64,000 nt of DNA from Caballeronia sp. SBC1 (GCF_011493005.1 NZ_CP049157.1:1178001-1242000); one strand, 5' to 3'. Positions 27,340 through 37,118 are shown, counted from the stretch's first letter. Numbers and translations are program-made. Notes: a model not told the origin generated them from the letters alone.

Positions 27340-28350
27340 CTAGCGCAAGCCTTGTTGCGAGAGCGCGATGACCGAGTCCGCCTGAGCGGGCATGACGAGC
27401 GAATTGCCGGTGTTGATATCGGTGGGCGCAAGGCCGAAGGACTTCGCCAGATACACCTGCATCACAGGCATGAAACCCTGCGCATACGGTTGCTGATCGA
27501 CCTCGGCCTGGATGTAGCCCGCCTTCATCATCTGCAGGACTTGCGGGACGATATCGAAGCCCGCAAGCAGCACCTTGCCCGGCGGCACGTTGCGGTCCTT
27601 CAATGTGCGTGCTACTGCTGCATGGAAGAAGCCCATGTCGAAGTATGCCGTTGTATCGGGGTGGGCGGTGAGATACGCGCCAACGCGCTCGCCTGTCACC
27701 GAGAGATCCGTGCCGGAGTCGATCCGGTCGATCACGACCGTGCGAGTCGGATTGGCGCGCTTCCATTCATCGAGACCTTCCATCACGCCTTTCGCGCGTT
27801 GCTCGGCCCAGTTCTGGCCCGGCGCGCTGACACCAATCAGCACGCGGATCGGCCCGTCCTTCGGAAACTGGCTGGTAAGTTGATGCGCGAGACTGCGCCC
27901 GGCTGGGACAAAGTTCTGGCCAATAAACGCCTGCCGTTTCGCCGCACCCGCCGCGCCGCTGCTTTGATCGACGTTATAAGCAATCACGATGATGTGCTTC
28001 GCGCGGGCGTCGTTGATCATTGGCGTGAGCGCGTTGTCGTCTACGATGGTCGTCAAGATTGCATCGGGCTTGCGCGCGACGGCGGCCTGGAAGTTCGCGC
28101 TCTGCTGCTCGATCGAGCCGTCGGTTTGAGTAAAGACCATCTGGCAATGTGCCTGAACGCGCGTGCAGGCATCGTCGAAACCTTTCTTCACGGCCTGCCA
28201 GAACGCGTTGGTCGCCGCGCCGTGCGTCAGCATCACAATGTTCAGCGGCTCCGCGCTGTGTGCAGCACTCGCGGCGAAAAGCGTGGACGTTACGCATGCA
28301 GCTATCGCGAACTTCGAACGCGTTTGAAATTTGCTGAGTCTCCGGGTCAT
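27340..28350 (-). CDS. Sugar/cyclitol-binding protein of ABC transporter (MocB/RbsB type)
   Basis: 336 residues from ATG 28350, chosen because AGGAGA lies 8 bp upstream; a 12-codon extension is less likely. The signal peptide ends near AAHSAE. The fold is Peripla_BP_4 (LNIVMLTHGAATNAFW; TDGSIEQQSANFQAAVARKP). It is the first gene of the importer operon. The neighbouring MocC/D/E/F-like genes suggest a rhizopine or inositol-like ligand (inference). Confidence 0.87.
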   Translation of the reverse strand: MTRRLSKFQTRSKFAIAACVTSTLFAASAAHSAEPLNIVMLTHGAATNAFWQAVKKGFDDACTRVQAHCQMVFTQTDGSIEQQSANFQAAVARKPDAILTTIVDDNALTPMINDARAKHIIVIAYNVDQSSGAAGAAKRQAFIGQNFVPAGRSLAHQLTSQFPKDGPIRVLIGVSAPGQNWAEQRAKGVMEGLDEWKRANPTRTVVIDRIDSGTDLSVTGERVGAYLTAHPDTTAYFDMGFFHAAVARTLKDRNVPPGKVLLAGFDIVPQVLQMMKAGYIQAEVDQQPYAQGFMPVMQVYLAKSFGLAPTDINTGNSLVMPAQADSVIALSQQGLR

Positions 28351-28454
28351 CTCCTGTCTCCTGTTATGTTCCGTGCGCGGCCGCATCCGCGGTGCGAATG
28401 TCAGGCCATCGTGCGGGGTACTGCTGTCGCCGTTCGTAGCCGGTGACTTGTTAG

Positions 28455-28470
28455 GTAAGGCTTAACTTAC
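28455..28470. promoter_or_regulatory. Possible operator between importer and LacI-type regulator
   Basis: GTAAG-GCTTAA-CTTAC is a short dyad in the 197-bp divergent region between the binding-protein gene and the LacI-family gene. The arms are only 5 bp. It is the best operator candidate seen there. Confidence 0.3.
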
Positions 28471-28547
28471 GCACCAACTTGATAGGCAAGTACGGTTGAT
28501 GCGATGATCAGTGCACTCCGTGATCTCTTCTAAAACGTGTAAGGCTC

Positions 28548-29588
28548 ATGCCCGACCTGACCAACCGCCGTAAAACGAGCATGGCCGATATCGCCAAGGC
28601 CGCCGACGTCAGCGAAGCCACCGTCGACCGCGTGCTTAACGGCCGCGGCGGCGTCTCGCGCGAGAAGGAGCGGCGCGTGCTTGAATGGGCGCGCAAGCTC
28701 AAGATCGATCGGGCGCTCGACGCGGTATCGGTGCGCTGGTTGCGCATCGCGATCCTCTTGCAGCAACCCGTTGCGCCGTATTACGTCTATCTCAAGCAGG
28801 GTTTCGAAATCGCGCAGAAGGCGTTCGAAGCGCAGCGCGTGATCTGTGCGGTGACTTACTTCGATAACCTCGAGCCGGCGCGCGTGGTCGAGACCATCAG
28901 CCGTGCGACGCAGAAGGCCGATGCGCTGATCATCGTCGCGTACGAGCATCCCGACATCACGGCGGCCTTGCGTCAGGTCAGCCGCGCGATGCCGGTCGTC
29001 ACGCTTGCCAGCGACCTGCCTGGAACGGGGCGGCTGGCTTACGTGGGGATCGACAATCGTGGGGCGGGACGCGTCGCGGGCGAGCTGATGGGCCGCTTTC
29101 TCGGCGATGCGGGAGGCAAGGTGCTCGTGATGACGGGCATGCATGATTTCCTCGGCCATGAAGAACGCGAAAGCGGTTTTCGTTCGGTACTGCGGCGGCG
29201 TTTCCCTAACTGCGACATCGTGGAAACCGTCGAGAGCCGTGAGCAATCGGCGGTCACCGAAAGCCTCACTCGCGACGCCTTCCGGCGTTATCCCGACCTG
29301 CGCGGGATCTATAACATTTCAGTCGGCGACGAAGGCGTCGGCGCGGCACTTCAGGCGCTCGGCCGGGTTCGTTCGACGGTGTTCGTCGGCCACGAACTCA
29401 ACGACATTTCGCGGCGCTTGCTCATTGAAGGAACGCTCGACGCCGTGCTCGACCAGAACCCGGCCGCCGAAGCAATGCGTTCCATCGAAATCATCTTGCG
29501 GCACTATCATCGCGACCCCGGCGTGGCATTGCCGCAGCAGATTCCGGTCACGGTGTTGTTGCGTGAAAACCTTCCGTTCAGCGATTAA
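28548..29588 (+). CDS. LacI-family regulator of the moc-like cluster
   Basis: 346 residues. The HTH is slightly unusual (SMADIAKAADVSEATVDRVL, with Asp where Ser is common) and is followed by a periplasmic-binding-protein-like sensor domain. TAAGG lies 6 bp before the ATG. It is divergent from the importer operon and its 3' end overlaps the MocC-like gene by 11 bp tail-to-tail. Control of both flanking operons by an imported cyclitol is inferred. Confidence 0.87.
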   Translation: MPDLTNRRKTSMADIAKAADVSEATVDRVLNGRGGVSREKERRVLEWARKLKIDRALDAVSVRWLRIAILLQQPVAPYYVYLKQGFEIAQKAFEAQRVICAVTYFDNLEPARVVETISRATQKADALIIVAYEHPDITAALRQVSRAMPVVTLASDLPGTGRLAYVGIDNRGAGRVAGELMGRFLGDAGGKVLVMTGMHDFLGHEERESGFRSVLRRRFPNCDIVETVESREQSAVTESLTRDAFRRYPDLRGIYNISVGDEGVGAALQALGRVRSTVFVGHELNDISRRLLIEGTLDAVLDQNPAAEAMRSIEIILRHYHRDPGVALPQQIPVTVLLRENLPFSD

Positions 29589-30447
29589 GCGCTAACGGTG
29601 CTGGCTTTTCTTGGCGGCACAGGCCGCTCCAGAGTTCGCGAATCCGATCGCGCATCAGCAGGGATTCGGCCCAGCGGTCGGTCGTGTCGTTGCCATCGCG
29701 GCCGATGATTGCGTAAGGCTTGGGTCCCAGTTCGCACGTGAAGACCAGCGTGTCATCTGGACCCGCGCGCCGTTGCCACGACGCAAAGCCGTAACGCCAC
29801 CAGTCGAGAAACAGGTCCACCCAGATCCGGTGCGGCTCGAACGAGATCTCTATCTGCACCTGTTCACGGCTCGCAACGCGGCCGTGGAAGGCCCACGAAT
29901 TGTCGAGAATCCGGTGCATATCCGCATGGTTTTCATCGGACACGGGTAGCGCGAATTCACGTCCCACGAGATAGTGCGAGATGTCGCCAAGCAGTTTCAG
30001 ATCCGGCCGGGCTTCAAGCAGATCGAGCGTGAAATGCAGGTCCGTTGTCATGCGGTCCCGATGCGTTTCGATATACACCGGAAAGTCGACCTGCTCGGCG
30101 AGCCTCGTCCATCCATCGATCAACTTGAGCGCGTCATTGAGCCGACGCGGCCGCACATCTGGCTGCAAGTCGATGTGATGCACGCCGAACTCAGTGGCTA
30201 TTTCAAGGATCGGCTGCAGGTCATCTACCGTACGCGGAAAACATTGTCCCTCTGCTTGCAGGCCAAGTGGTCTTAGCAAACCGCTAAGCTGACGCACGTC
30301 GTCGCGCGATGCATAAGAAGCGCTGACGCCATTGAAACCCGCTTGCGCGATCATCGCTATGTTGTCTTCAAGCGAGCGCTCATGGCCGTCAGTGTGACGG
30401 CGCTCCATTGCCCATAGCGACTGATAGATGTCGAGCCGCTGCGTCAT
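29578..30447 (-). CDS. Sugar-phosphate isomerase/epimerase-like TIM barrel, MocC-like
   Basis: 289 residues of the xylose-isomerase-like TIM barrel family. The metal ligands are plausible: Glu in YIETHRD, Asp in LGDISHY, His in AFHGRV and Glu in CELGP. The start overlaps the reductase gene by 4 bp (ATGA). Membership in a MocD/E/F-like operon points to MocC, the rhizopine catabolism protein related to IolE. The exact reaction is unknown. Confidence 0.75.
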   Translation of the reverse strand: MTQRLDIYQSLWAMERRHTDGHERSLEDNIAMIAQAGFNGVSASYASRDDVRQLSGLLRPLGLQAEGQCFPRTVDDLQPILEIATEFGVHHIDLQPDVRPRRLNDALKLIDGWTRLAEQVDFPVYIETHRDRMTTDLHFTLDLLEARPDLKLLGDISHYLVGREFALPVSDENHADMHRILDNSWAFHGRVASREQVQIEISFEPHRIWVDLFLDWWRYGFASWQRRAGPDDTLVFTCELGPKPYAIIGRDGNDTTDRWAESLLMRDRIRELWSGLCRQEKPAPLALNR

Positions 30448-31697
30448 AGCGCCTCCACGGCGAGCAGCGGCTTGAGCTTGACGCTGCGATCCGAGAGCAA
30501 GGAAGGGTCAACGCATGCCCTCCGCGCAATCAACTCCTGCGCCACTCGCACGTCGCGTGCGATCTCGATTGCCTGGCCCACGCCGCTCGCGCCGACCAGC
30601 ACGCCGTCGCGATCCAGCGCGAAGAAGATCCGCGAGGTGGCGCCCGTCTCACGCACAACGGTCGTCACGCCGAACGCTGGCATGCCGGCAATCTGGATGG
30701 TCATGTCGTATTGATCAGACCAGAACCATGGGACTTCGGAATAGGTTTCGCCGCGGTCGAGCATGTTGCGCGCGACAATACGTGCATGGTCCTCCGCGTT
30801 CTTCCAGCATTCGAGCCGCATGCGCCGGCGGAACAACCGGTGTGGGAACGAGCAGACGTCGCCGGCTGCGAAAATGTGCGGATCGTTGGTGCGCAGCGTG
30901 TCGTCCACGGCAATGCCGTCCGCTACGTCAATACCCGCCGCTTCCGCCAGCTCCGTGCGCGGCTTCACGCCAATGCCGGCGATCACGCAATCGCACGCGA
31001 TGCTCGTGCCGTCGGAGAGCTTCACGCAGGTGACCCGCTTCATAGTCGATCCTACTATCCGGTCGACCTGTAGGGCGAAGCGCACGTCCACGCCCATCTG
31101 CCTGTGCCGTTCCACCAGATACGCCGCGACAATCTCCGGCACGGCACGCATCAGCGCACGCGCGGCCGCTTCGATCACGATCACTTCACAGCCTCTTGCA
31201 ATAGCCGTTGCCGCGATCTCCAGCCCGATAAAACCCGCACCCACGATCGCGATCTTCCGTCCCGGCAACAACTCGCCGACTACGCTTGACGCGTCTGCTG
31301 CCGTGCGCAAGACATGCACGCCGTCAAGCGTTGCGCCGGGCACGCTCAGGCGCCTTGGCGCCGCGCCGGTGGCGATCAGCAGACGCTGATAGGCAATGGT
31401 ATGGCCGTCCTTCAGAACCACCTTGCGCGCTGCGCGATCGATCTGTTGAACGCTTGCATCGACACGCAGGTCGATGCGTTGCTCGCAATAAAACGTCTCG
31501 TCATACAGCGCGCATTGCGCGGTCGTTTTCTGACCGAGCAGCACGGCCTTTGAGAGCGGTGGCCTGTCATAAGGCGCAACCCCTTCATTGCCAAGCAGCG
31601 TGATCTCGCCGTCCCAGCCGTTGTCGCGCAACGCATGGGCGGCGCGTGCTCCGCTTTGCCCGGCGCCTATGATCACCATCGCGGGTCGGCTTTTCAT
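30444..31697 (-). CDS. NAD(P)H:ferredoxin reductase, MocF-like
   Basis: 417 residues of the rubredoxin/ferredoxin reductase family. The FAD fold is VIIGAGQSGARAAHALRD, the NAD(P) fold VGAGFIGLEIAATAI, and the FAD tail IFAAGDVCSF. A C-terminal reductase domain follows. It overlaps the ferredoxin gene upstream and the MocC-like gene downstream by 4 bp each. It would pass electrons to the Rieske ferredoxin that supplies the membrane oxygenase. Confidence 0.87.
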   Translation of the reverse strand: MKSRPAMVIIGAGQSGARAAHALRDNGWDGEITLLGNEGVAPYDRPPLSKAVLLGQKTTAQCALYDETFYCEQRIDLRVDASVQQIDRAARKVVLKDGHTIAYQRLLIATGAAPRRLSVPGATLDGVHVLRTAADASSVVGELLPGRKIAIVGAGFIGLEIAATAIARGCEVIVIEAAARALMRAVPEIVAAYLVERHRQMGVDVRFALQVDRIVGSTMKRVTCVKLSDGTSIACDCVIAGIGVKPRTELAEAAGIDVADGIAVDDTLRTNDPHIFAAGDVCSFPHRLFRRRMRLECWKNAEDHARIVARNMLDRGETYSEVPWFWSDQYDMTIQIAGMPAFGVTTVVRETGATSRIFFALDRDGVLVGASGVGQAIEIARDVRVAQELIARRACVDPSLLSDRSVKLKPLLAVEAL

Positions 31698-32044
31698 GAC
31701 GCGGTCTTCGCTTGCGCCGGTACGCCGAGCAGCACTTCGCCGCCTTCAATGCGCACGGGGTAAGTTTTCAAATGCAAGCAGACGGGCGGGCTTTTGGGCT
31801 TGCCTGTGGGGATATCGAAACGTCCCTGATGCAGAGGGCATTCGATTTCACGATTGAGCACGAAGCCATCGGCGAGATGTGCGCGTTCGTGTGTGCACCA
31901 GCCATCCGATGCGAAGAAACCTTCAGCGATCCGATACACCGCGTAACTCGCACCCGCGTGATCGAAGCGGATTACGTCTTCTTCGGCGATCTCGCTGGCA
32001 GCGCAGGCGACGACCCACTCAATGTCATTCGTTTCAACGGCCAC
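31694..32044 (-). CDS. Rieske [2Fe-2S] ferredoxin, MocE-like
   Basis: 116 residues with both cluster boxes, CTHERAHLADG and CPLHQGRFD (CxH and CxxH). It lies between the oxygenase (26 bp upstream) and the reductase (4-bp overlap). MocE of rhizopine catabolism is this type of ferredoxin. Any three-component hydroxylase would look similar, so the substrate is inferred only from the neighbouring cyclitol-type genes. Confidence 0.85.
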   Translation of the reverse strand: MAVETNDIEWVVACAASEIAEEDVIRFDHAGASYAVYRIAEGFFASDGWCTHERAHLADGFVLNREIECPLHQGRFDIPTGKPKSPPVCLHLKTYPVRIEGGEVLLGVPAQAKTAS

Positions 32045-32070
32045 AAGAGCCTCCGGGTTGTTGCAATTGT

Positions 32071-33144
32071 TCAGATGCCCGACTGGGCCGCAAATGTTCC
32101 GTGCGGGGCACTTTCAACCGGCACCTTGCGTTCGATCACATGAGCCGGATCGGAGCGTTGTTTCCATAACGCGGGCACCATCTCGCGATACACCGAGGAA
32201 AGGCTCGGATAAGCGGGCGGAAGCTGATCCTTGATGACTTCATGCAAACGCGGCAGCGCGTGGAACGGCACCATTGGCAGGAGATGGTGTTCAAGGTGGT
32301 AGTTCATGTTCAGGTACAGAAAGCGGAAGACCGGATTGATGTACACCGTGCGTGTGTTCAGCCGATGGTCCTTCACGTTGACCGCGAGGCCCGCATGCTG
32401 CGTCAGGCCGAGCAACTGATGCAGCCAGCCGCCATAAAAACGCGGTGTCCACACGAACATCAGCGGCAGGAAACTATGGAGCGCGATAGCAAGGCCGATC
32501 GTGCCAATGACCACCATCAGATAGATTCGGCATGACCAGATCATCTTCGGCTTTTCGGTGGCGGGGAGGAACGCGTCGGTGGCGGCATCTACGTGGCCGA
32601 ACGCATGCCGGACGACTTTGCGGATTTCGAGCGAACTGCCAAGCAGTCCGAAAAAATCGACGATGATTGGCAAGACCTGGGTTGGTCGCGCGACCTGGAT
32701 TTCCGGATCACGCTCTTGAAAGTACGTGTGCGTGTGATGCCGTGCATGACTCCAGCGCCACCAGTAGCCTTCGCGGATCGTCATGAACGAAGACAGGTGG
32801 TAGAAGGCGTCATTGAGCCAGCGGGTCTTGAAAGGTGTGCCATGGGCGAGTTCGTGCCAACGGGCGTCGCTGGACGAATAGATCGTGCCGTAGACCAGGA
32901 AGGCAGGCACTGTCCACCATGTGCCCCAGCAGGAAGCCGCCACCAGGCCCGACGCGACCAACAGCAACAACCATGGCACGAAGTTGCGGAGGCCTTCGGC
33001 GTCGCTGCGTTTCATCAGATCTTTAAGCACGGCGCGCGGGATGCGCGGCTGATACCACTGCTGGCCGATACGTTCGTCGAGCTTTGGGCCGGTGAGGCTG
33101 GGCTTGGCCGCATCGCTGGCGCTGGCGTCGGGAGTCGAGGACAT
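32071..33144 (-). CDS. Membrane di-iron desaturase/hydroxylase, MocD-like
   Basis: 357 residues. The eight-histidine pattern of integral di-iron enzymes is complete: HELAH, HARHHTH and HLEHH, plus a further His in LTQHAG. Hydrophobic pairs flank the boxes. AGGAGA is 8 bp upstream of the start. It is the first gene of the operon with its own ferredoxin and reductase. MocD in Sinorhizobium has this architecture and is thought to help remove the O-methyl group of rhizopine. Fatty-acid desaturation is the main alternative. Confidence 0.82.
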   Translation of the reverse strand: MSSTPDASASDAAKPSLTGPKLDERIGQQWYQPRIPRAVLKDLMKRSDAEGLRNFVPWLLLLVASGLVAASCWGTWWTVPAFLVYGTIYSSSDARWHELAHGTPFKTRWLNDAFYHLSSFMTIREGYWWRWSHARHHTHTYFQERDPEIQVARPTQVLPIIVDFFGLLGSSLEIRKVVRHAFGHVDAATDAFLPATEKPKMIWSCRIYLMVVIGTIGLAIALHSFLPLMFVWTPRFYGGWLHQLLGLTQHAGLAVNVKDHRLNTRTVYINPVFRFLYLNMNYHLEHHLLPMVPFHALPRLHEVIKDQLPPAYPSLSSVYREMVPALWKQRSDPAHVIERKVPVESAPHGTFAAQSGI

Positions 33145-33807
33145 AGGTTGTCTCCTGCTTAATTATGTTCAAGCGATGTTTTAGCCATGTTTGAGCGCTT
33201 CCCGTCAGTACCAACCGCCGGGCGGCCTTCTTGTTGAGACAACGATAGATGACCGCCGCTAGCTGCTCACTCAAAAAAATGATGGATTTCCATCAAGCAT
33301 GGCTGCGGGCCGCATTGGCTATGGCTTTTCAAAATAGAAATTAAATTCCACCGAATCAGCGTGTGAAATTTACTTTGCAGTGGCACGGATGGTCTTCTAT
33401 GCTTGTGTGCACTAGCAGCCGGAGTGCTCCGTGGCCTCGTCCGGGGGACGGCTTTTGTGCCGCACACGCAGCATGAATTGCGTTATCCCGGCGAGGGTGA
33501 CGCCTTCTTCGAATGCTGCGAGCGCATGGAAGCGGAGCCCGGCGACGCGACTGTTTCTTCGGCGCGACATGGCACTGCGCAATGCCCAACGAGAGTACGC
33601 AGGATCGCAGCGCGGTGCGGATCCAATACCTGCCGAAATTCGTCAAACCGATGGAAGAACTGCGCGCGATGGTCGGCGAAACGTTCGTCAGGAACGCCAG
33701 CCCGACGATGCGACAATTGCTCCGCTTGAACTTCCCTTGTCCGCAAAATCTCGATGCGATCGCCGTTGCGACGAACGCCGAGGGTCGAAAAACCGCCATG
33801 CGCTGAC
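33145..33807. other. Mostly noncoding region upstream of the MocD-like gene
   Basis: About 660 bp. The left part must hold the promoter of the MocD-like operon. I see no palindrome, repeat or RNA structure worth calling. The only frame with a natural-looking translation is at 33582-33806, listed separately. Confidence 0.4.
33582..33806 (+). CDS. Doubtful small ORF
   Basis: 74 residues (MPNESTQDRSAVRIQYLPKF onward) with a natural composition but no visible ribosome binding site and no known domain. It converges with the receiver-domain gene, with a 1-bp gap between the stops. It may be a degenerate gene fragment. Confidence 0.25.
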   Translation: MPNESTQDRSAVRIQYLPKFVKPMEELRAMVGETFVRNASPTMRQLLRLNFPCPQNLDAIAVATNAEGRKTAMR

Positions 33808-34158
33808 TCAGCCTTCCGAGAATTTCAGCGCGTGCTCCAAAGCGCCCGCGCTGATCGGCTTGTGCAGATAACCGTCGAACGGTTCCAGGTCCTTGTCCCG
33901 CAGATCGGTTCTGCCGGTCACCGCAATCACACACGCGTCGCGGGACGCGCCTTCGTTTCGAACCCGCCGGCAAAGCTCCCGGCCATCGGCGTCGGGTAAC
34001 TCGATGTCGAAGAAAACGACGTCGAAGCTCTGCGCCTGGGTCAATTCCATCGCGGTTCGACCGTCGTACGCGACTTGCACTTTGTGCCCCAGGCCAGACG
34101 CTATTTCGCCAAACGCGTCGGCTGAATCTTTATGGTCGTCAATAAACAGGATGTGCAC
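33808..34158 (-). CDS. Stand-alone response-regulator receiver domain
   Basis: 116 residues, one CheY-like receiver only. The acidic pair is FIDDHKD, the phospho-Asp is in VFFDIELPDADG and the conserved Lys in LHKPIS; Thr is in AVTGRT. There is no output domain and no kinase next to it. The large hybrid kinase is 11 kb away and nothing links them. Confidence 0.85.
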   Translation of the reverse strand: MHILFIDDHKDSADAFGEIASGLGHKVQVAYDGRTAMELTQAQSFDVVFFDIELPDADGRELCRRVRNEGASRDACVIAVTGRTDLRDKDLEPFDGYLHKPISAGALEHALKFSEG

Positions 34159-34364
34159 GATTCCCTCGGTATTAAGCGCATGTTGCTGCTTTGCAAGCAG
34201 ATGAACCGAACGAGATCGCGCGTTCGTTTAGAACACCTTGCAACGAAGATGCCAGCTTTTAATTGCCCTAAAAATGTGGGAACAGCGATTGCAGAGAACG
34301 GTTGCCCGGCGCGGCGTCGTCGGCAATTATTCGACAATCGCTTTCCCGTTCAGAGGGGACACCT

Positions 34365-35066
34365 ATGCGACTCCTAACTACTCAAGATGGCTTACCCCGT
34401 ATCTCGTGGGGCGCGGTCATAGCCGGCGTCATTCTGTCGCTGATTGTTTACCTGATCATGAGCGTGCTGGGGACGGCGATTGGCGCGTCGCTTCTGGCAC
34501 CCATGGCTCAGCCGAATCCAGGGCGTGTTTTCGGATTTGGCTCGGGCGTGTGGGTGATTGTTACAACCGTACTGGCTGTATTTGTCGGTTCGTACTTCGC
34601 CGGGCGTTGTGCGCCAGTGCTCGGATGGCTGCACGGTTTGCTTGCGTGGGCTGTGATGACCTTGCTGCTTCTTTATGGCATGACATCGATTATCGGTGGG
34701 GCAGTCAGCGTGGCAGGCAACGTCGCGGCGACGACGGCGAACGTCGGTGCGGCGGCAGGTAATCAAGCGGCTGGCTCGCTCGGCGATTCCGCGAGGCAGC
34801 AGGCGCAGGCAGCGCTGGACGGGGCAACGTCGGCTGCGGCCAGTGCCGATGCGCAGCAGAACGCGATGCAAACGGCGCAAACGGCAGCGCGTGGCATTGC
34901 CCGCGCGACGTGGTATTCGTTTGCTGCGCTGGTGGTCGGCGCCATCATTGCGGTCGTGTCCGGCAGCGCGGGTTTTCGCCATCAACCGCCGTTTGAAGAA
35001 GGCGGCGGTTCGGCGCGCGATGACGCTGTTGTGAATGACACGATGGGACGGCGCAGGGTTTCGTGA
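34365..35066 (+). CDS. Inner-membrane hypothetical protein
   Basis: 233 residues from ATG 34365 (GAGGGGA upstream). It has about four membrane segments: two in the first 75 residues, one near residues 95-115 and one near 190-210. An Ala/Gln-rich, probably periplasmic or cytosolic helical loop (about 120-185) lies between the last two. The tail is hydrophilic (HQPPFEEGGGSARDD). No domain name can be given. Confidence 0.7.
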   Translation: MRLLTTQDGLPRISWGAVIAGVILSLIVYLIMSVLGTAIGASLLAPMAQPNPGRVFGFGSGVWVIVTTVLAVFVGSYFAGRCAPVLGWLHGLLAWAVMTLLLLYGMTSIIGGAVSVAGNVAATTANVGAAAGNQAAGSLGDSARQQAQAALDGATSAAASADAQQNAMQTAQTAARGIARATWYSFAALVVGAIIAVVSGSAGFRHQPPFEEGGGSARDDAVVNDTMGRRRVS

Positions 35067-35241
35067 GGTAAACCTCCGCGAAATGCAGGCCGTTGGGTTC
35101 GGCCGGCCTGTTCCAGCCATCGAATGCCAACCGGGCTGCAACAATCAACCGGCGCTAATTCCTTGCCGTGAGCGATTGAGGGCAGGTTCGGAATAGCCCT
35201 ACGGTCTTCCTTATTCGTGAAATCCCCTACGGACGTTCGTC

Positions 35242-35259
35242 AATGATAGCGTTACCATT
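35242..35259. promoter_or_regulatory. Upstream LacI-type operator of the sugar-acid operon
   Basis: AATGATAGC-GTTACCATT is an imperfect palindrome (7 of 9 arm positions) resembling the perfect site at 35278-35293. Their centres are 35 bp apart, near an integral number of helical turns, which would suit co-operative binding or a short loop. Confidence 0.55.
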
Positions 35260-35277
35260 CGCTCATTCAAGAGTGCG

Positions 35278-35293
35278 TTGGTAGCGCTACCAA
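35278..35293. promoter_or_regulatory. LacI-type operator, perfect 16-bp palindrome
   Basis: TTGGTAGCGCTACCAA lies immediately before the ribosome binding site and start codon of the dehydratase gene. A bound repressor would cover the translation start region. The LacI-family gene at 39329, last in this gene run, is the likely binder. Confidence 0.75.
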
Positions 35294-35298
35294 GGAGA

Positions 35299-37098
35299 AT
35301 GAGCTTGTCCTCGAATCTGCCCCCGACTTCCACGGCCCCCCGCAAGACCCCTGAACAATTACGCAGCTACCGCTGGTATGGCGTGAACGACTTGCGCTCG
35401 TTCGGACACCGTTCGCGCACGGCGCAAATGGGCTATCACCCATCCGATTACATGGGCAAGCCTGTCATTGCCGTCGTTAATACGTGGAGCGAGATCAACT
35501 CGTGCCACACGCACTTCAAGCAACGCGTGGAGGAGGTCAAGCGCGGCGTCTGGCAGGCCGGCGGTTTCCCGGTTGAAATGCCCGTGATGACGCTCGCCGA
35601 GCCGTTCCAGAAACCGACCACCATGCTGTATCGAAACTTCCTCGCGATGGAAACCGAGGAATTGCTGAAGTCATACCAGTTCGACGGCTGCGTTCTGATG
35701 GGCGGCTGCGACAAGACCACGCCCGGCCTTCTGATGGGCGCGATCAGCATGAACCTGCCGACAATCTTCCTGCCGGCTGGCCCGATGCTGCGCGGCAACT
35801 GGAACGGCCGCACGCTCGGCAGCGGCTCGGACACATGGAAATATTGGGCCGAACTGCGCGCGGGGAAGATCACGGAAGAGGAATGGAAGGGCATTGAAAG
35901 TGGCATTGCGCGCTCGCCGGGCCACTGCATGACCATGGGCACGGCGTCGACCATGACCACTGCCACGGAATCGCTCGGCTTGACGTTGCCCGGCTTTTCG
36001 TCGATACCCGCAGTCGATTCGCGGCACGCGCAATTCGCCTCGCTAACGGGCCAGCGGATTGTGGAGATGGTCTGGACCGACCAGAAACCGTCGGACATCC
36101 TGACCGCGAAATCCTTCGATAACGCCGTCACGACCGTGCTTTCCATGTCCGGTTCCACGAATGCGATCGTGCATCTGGTCGCGGTCGCGCGCCGGGCGGG
36201 TATCGACCTGACAACTGCGCGCTTCGATGAACTCGCGCGCATCACGCCGGTGCTCGCGAACCTGCGACCGGCCGGCAAGTATTTGATGGAAGACTTCTTC
36301 TATGCAGGCGGTTTGCGCGCGTTGCTCGTTGAATTGGGCGGCCTGATCGACGGCACGCAGATGACGGTGAGCGGATCGACGCTAGGAGAAAACATCGCGG
36401 GCGCGGAGATCTTCGACGAAGACGTGATCCGCAAACTCGGCAACCCGCTGGTGGAACGCGATGGCCTCGCGGTGCTGACCGGTAACCTTGCGCCGGATGG
36501 CGCCGTCATCAAGCCGGCCGCAATGGAACAGCATCTGCTGAAGGCGCGCGGCCCGGCCGTCGTATTCAAGGATTACGCCGATATGGCCGCGCGCATCGAC
36601 AGCGAAGAACTCGATGTCACCGCGGAGTCCGTGATCGTGCTGCAGCACGCGGGTCCGGTGGGCGCGCCCGGCATGCCCGAGTGGGGCCAGTTGCCGATCC
36701 CGCAAAAGCTGCTGAAGCAAGGAGTACGCGACATGGTGCGGATCTCGGACGCCCGCATGAGCGGCACGAGCTACGGCGCGTGTGTGCTGCATGTGGCGCC
36801 GGAATCGTTTGTCGGCGGTCCGCTCGCGCTGGTGAAAGACGGCGACATGATCGAGCTCGATGTGCCCGGCCGACGTCTCCATCTCGATGTCAGTGACGAA
36901 GAGCTCGGCGCTCGCAGGCAAGCGTGGAAGGCGCCGAAACGCCCGTTCGAGCGCGGCTTTGGCGTGATGCATCAGCTTCATGTCACGCAGGCCAACAAGG
37001 GCTGCGACTTCGATTTCCTGGAGGAACCGGTGGCCGCGTCGTCGGAGACCGTGGCAGCGACGACGGGTGCGCATCGCGACGAACCCGAGATTCACTAA
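35299..37098 (+). CDS. IlvD/Edd-family sugar-acid dehydratase
   Basis: 599 residues. The three cysteines for the [2Fe-2S] cluster are in [16 protein letters not shown] and PGHCMTMG. Sequence features such as [15 protein letters not shown] and the length fit the arabonate/xylonate dehydratase branch rather than leucine/valine IlvD. ATG 35299 lies only 1 base from AAGGAG, so the TTG at 35305, with normal spacing, could be the true start. It would convert an aldonate to a 2-keto-3-deoxy acid. An aldolase-like gene and a transporter follow. Confidence 0.88.
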   Translation: MSLSSNLPPTSTAPRKTPEQLRSYRWYGVNDLRSFGHRSRTAQMGYHPSDYMGKPVIAVVNTWSEINSCHTHFKQRVEEVKRGVWQAGGFPVEMPVMTLAEPFQKPTTMLYRNFLAMETEELLKSYQFDGCVLMGGCDKTTPGLLMGAISMNLPTIFLPAGPMLRGNWNGRTLGSGSDTWKYWAELRAGKITEEEWKGIESGIARSPGHCMTMGTASTMTTATESLGLTLPGFSSIPAVDSRHAQFASLTGQRIVEMVWTDQKPSDILTAKSFDNAVTTVLSMSGSTNAIVHLVAVARRAGIDLTTARFDELARITPVLANLRPAGKYLMEDFFYAGGLRALLVELGGLIDGTQMTVSGSTLGENIAGAEIFDEDVIRKLGNPLVERDGLAVLTGNLAPDGAVIKPAAMEQHLLKARGPAVVFKDYADMAARIDSEELDVTAESVIVLQHAGPVGAPGMPEWGQLPIPQKLLKQGVRDMVRISDARMSGTSYGACVLHVAPESFVGGPLALVKDGDMIELDVPGRRLHLDVSDEELGARRQAWKAPKRPFERGFGVMHQLHVTQANKGCDFDFLEEPVAASSETVAATTGAHRDEPEIH

Positions 37099-37118
37099 CC
37101 TTATTCAGAGCACTCCTT

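Noticed and set aside
27352..28446. 364-codon open frame opposite the MocB-type binding-protein gene
   Set aside because: Antisense shadow; the minus strand has a signal peptide, a good ribosome binding site and a known family.
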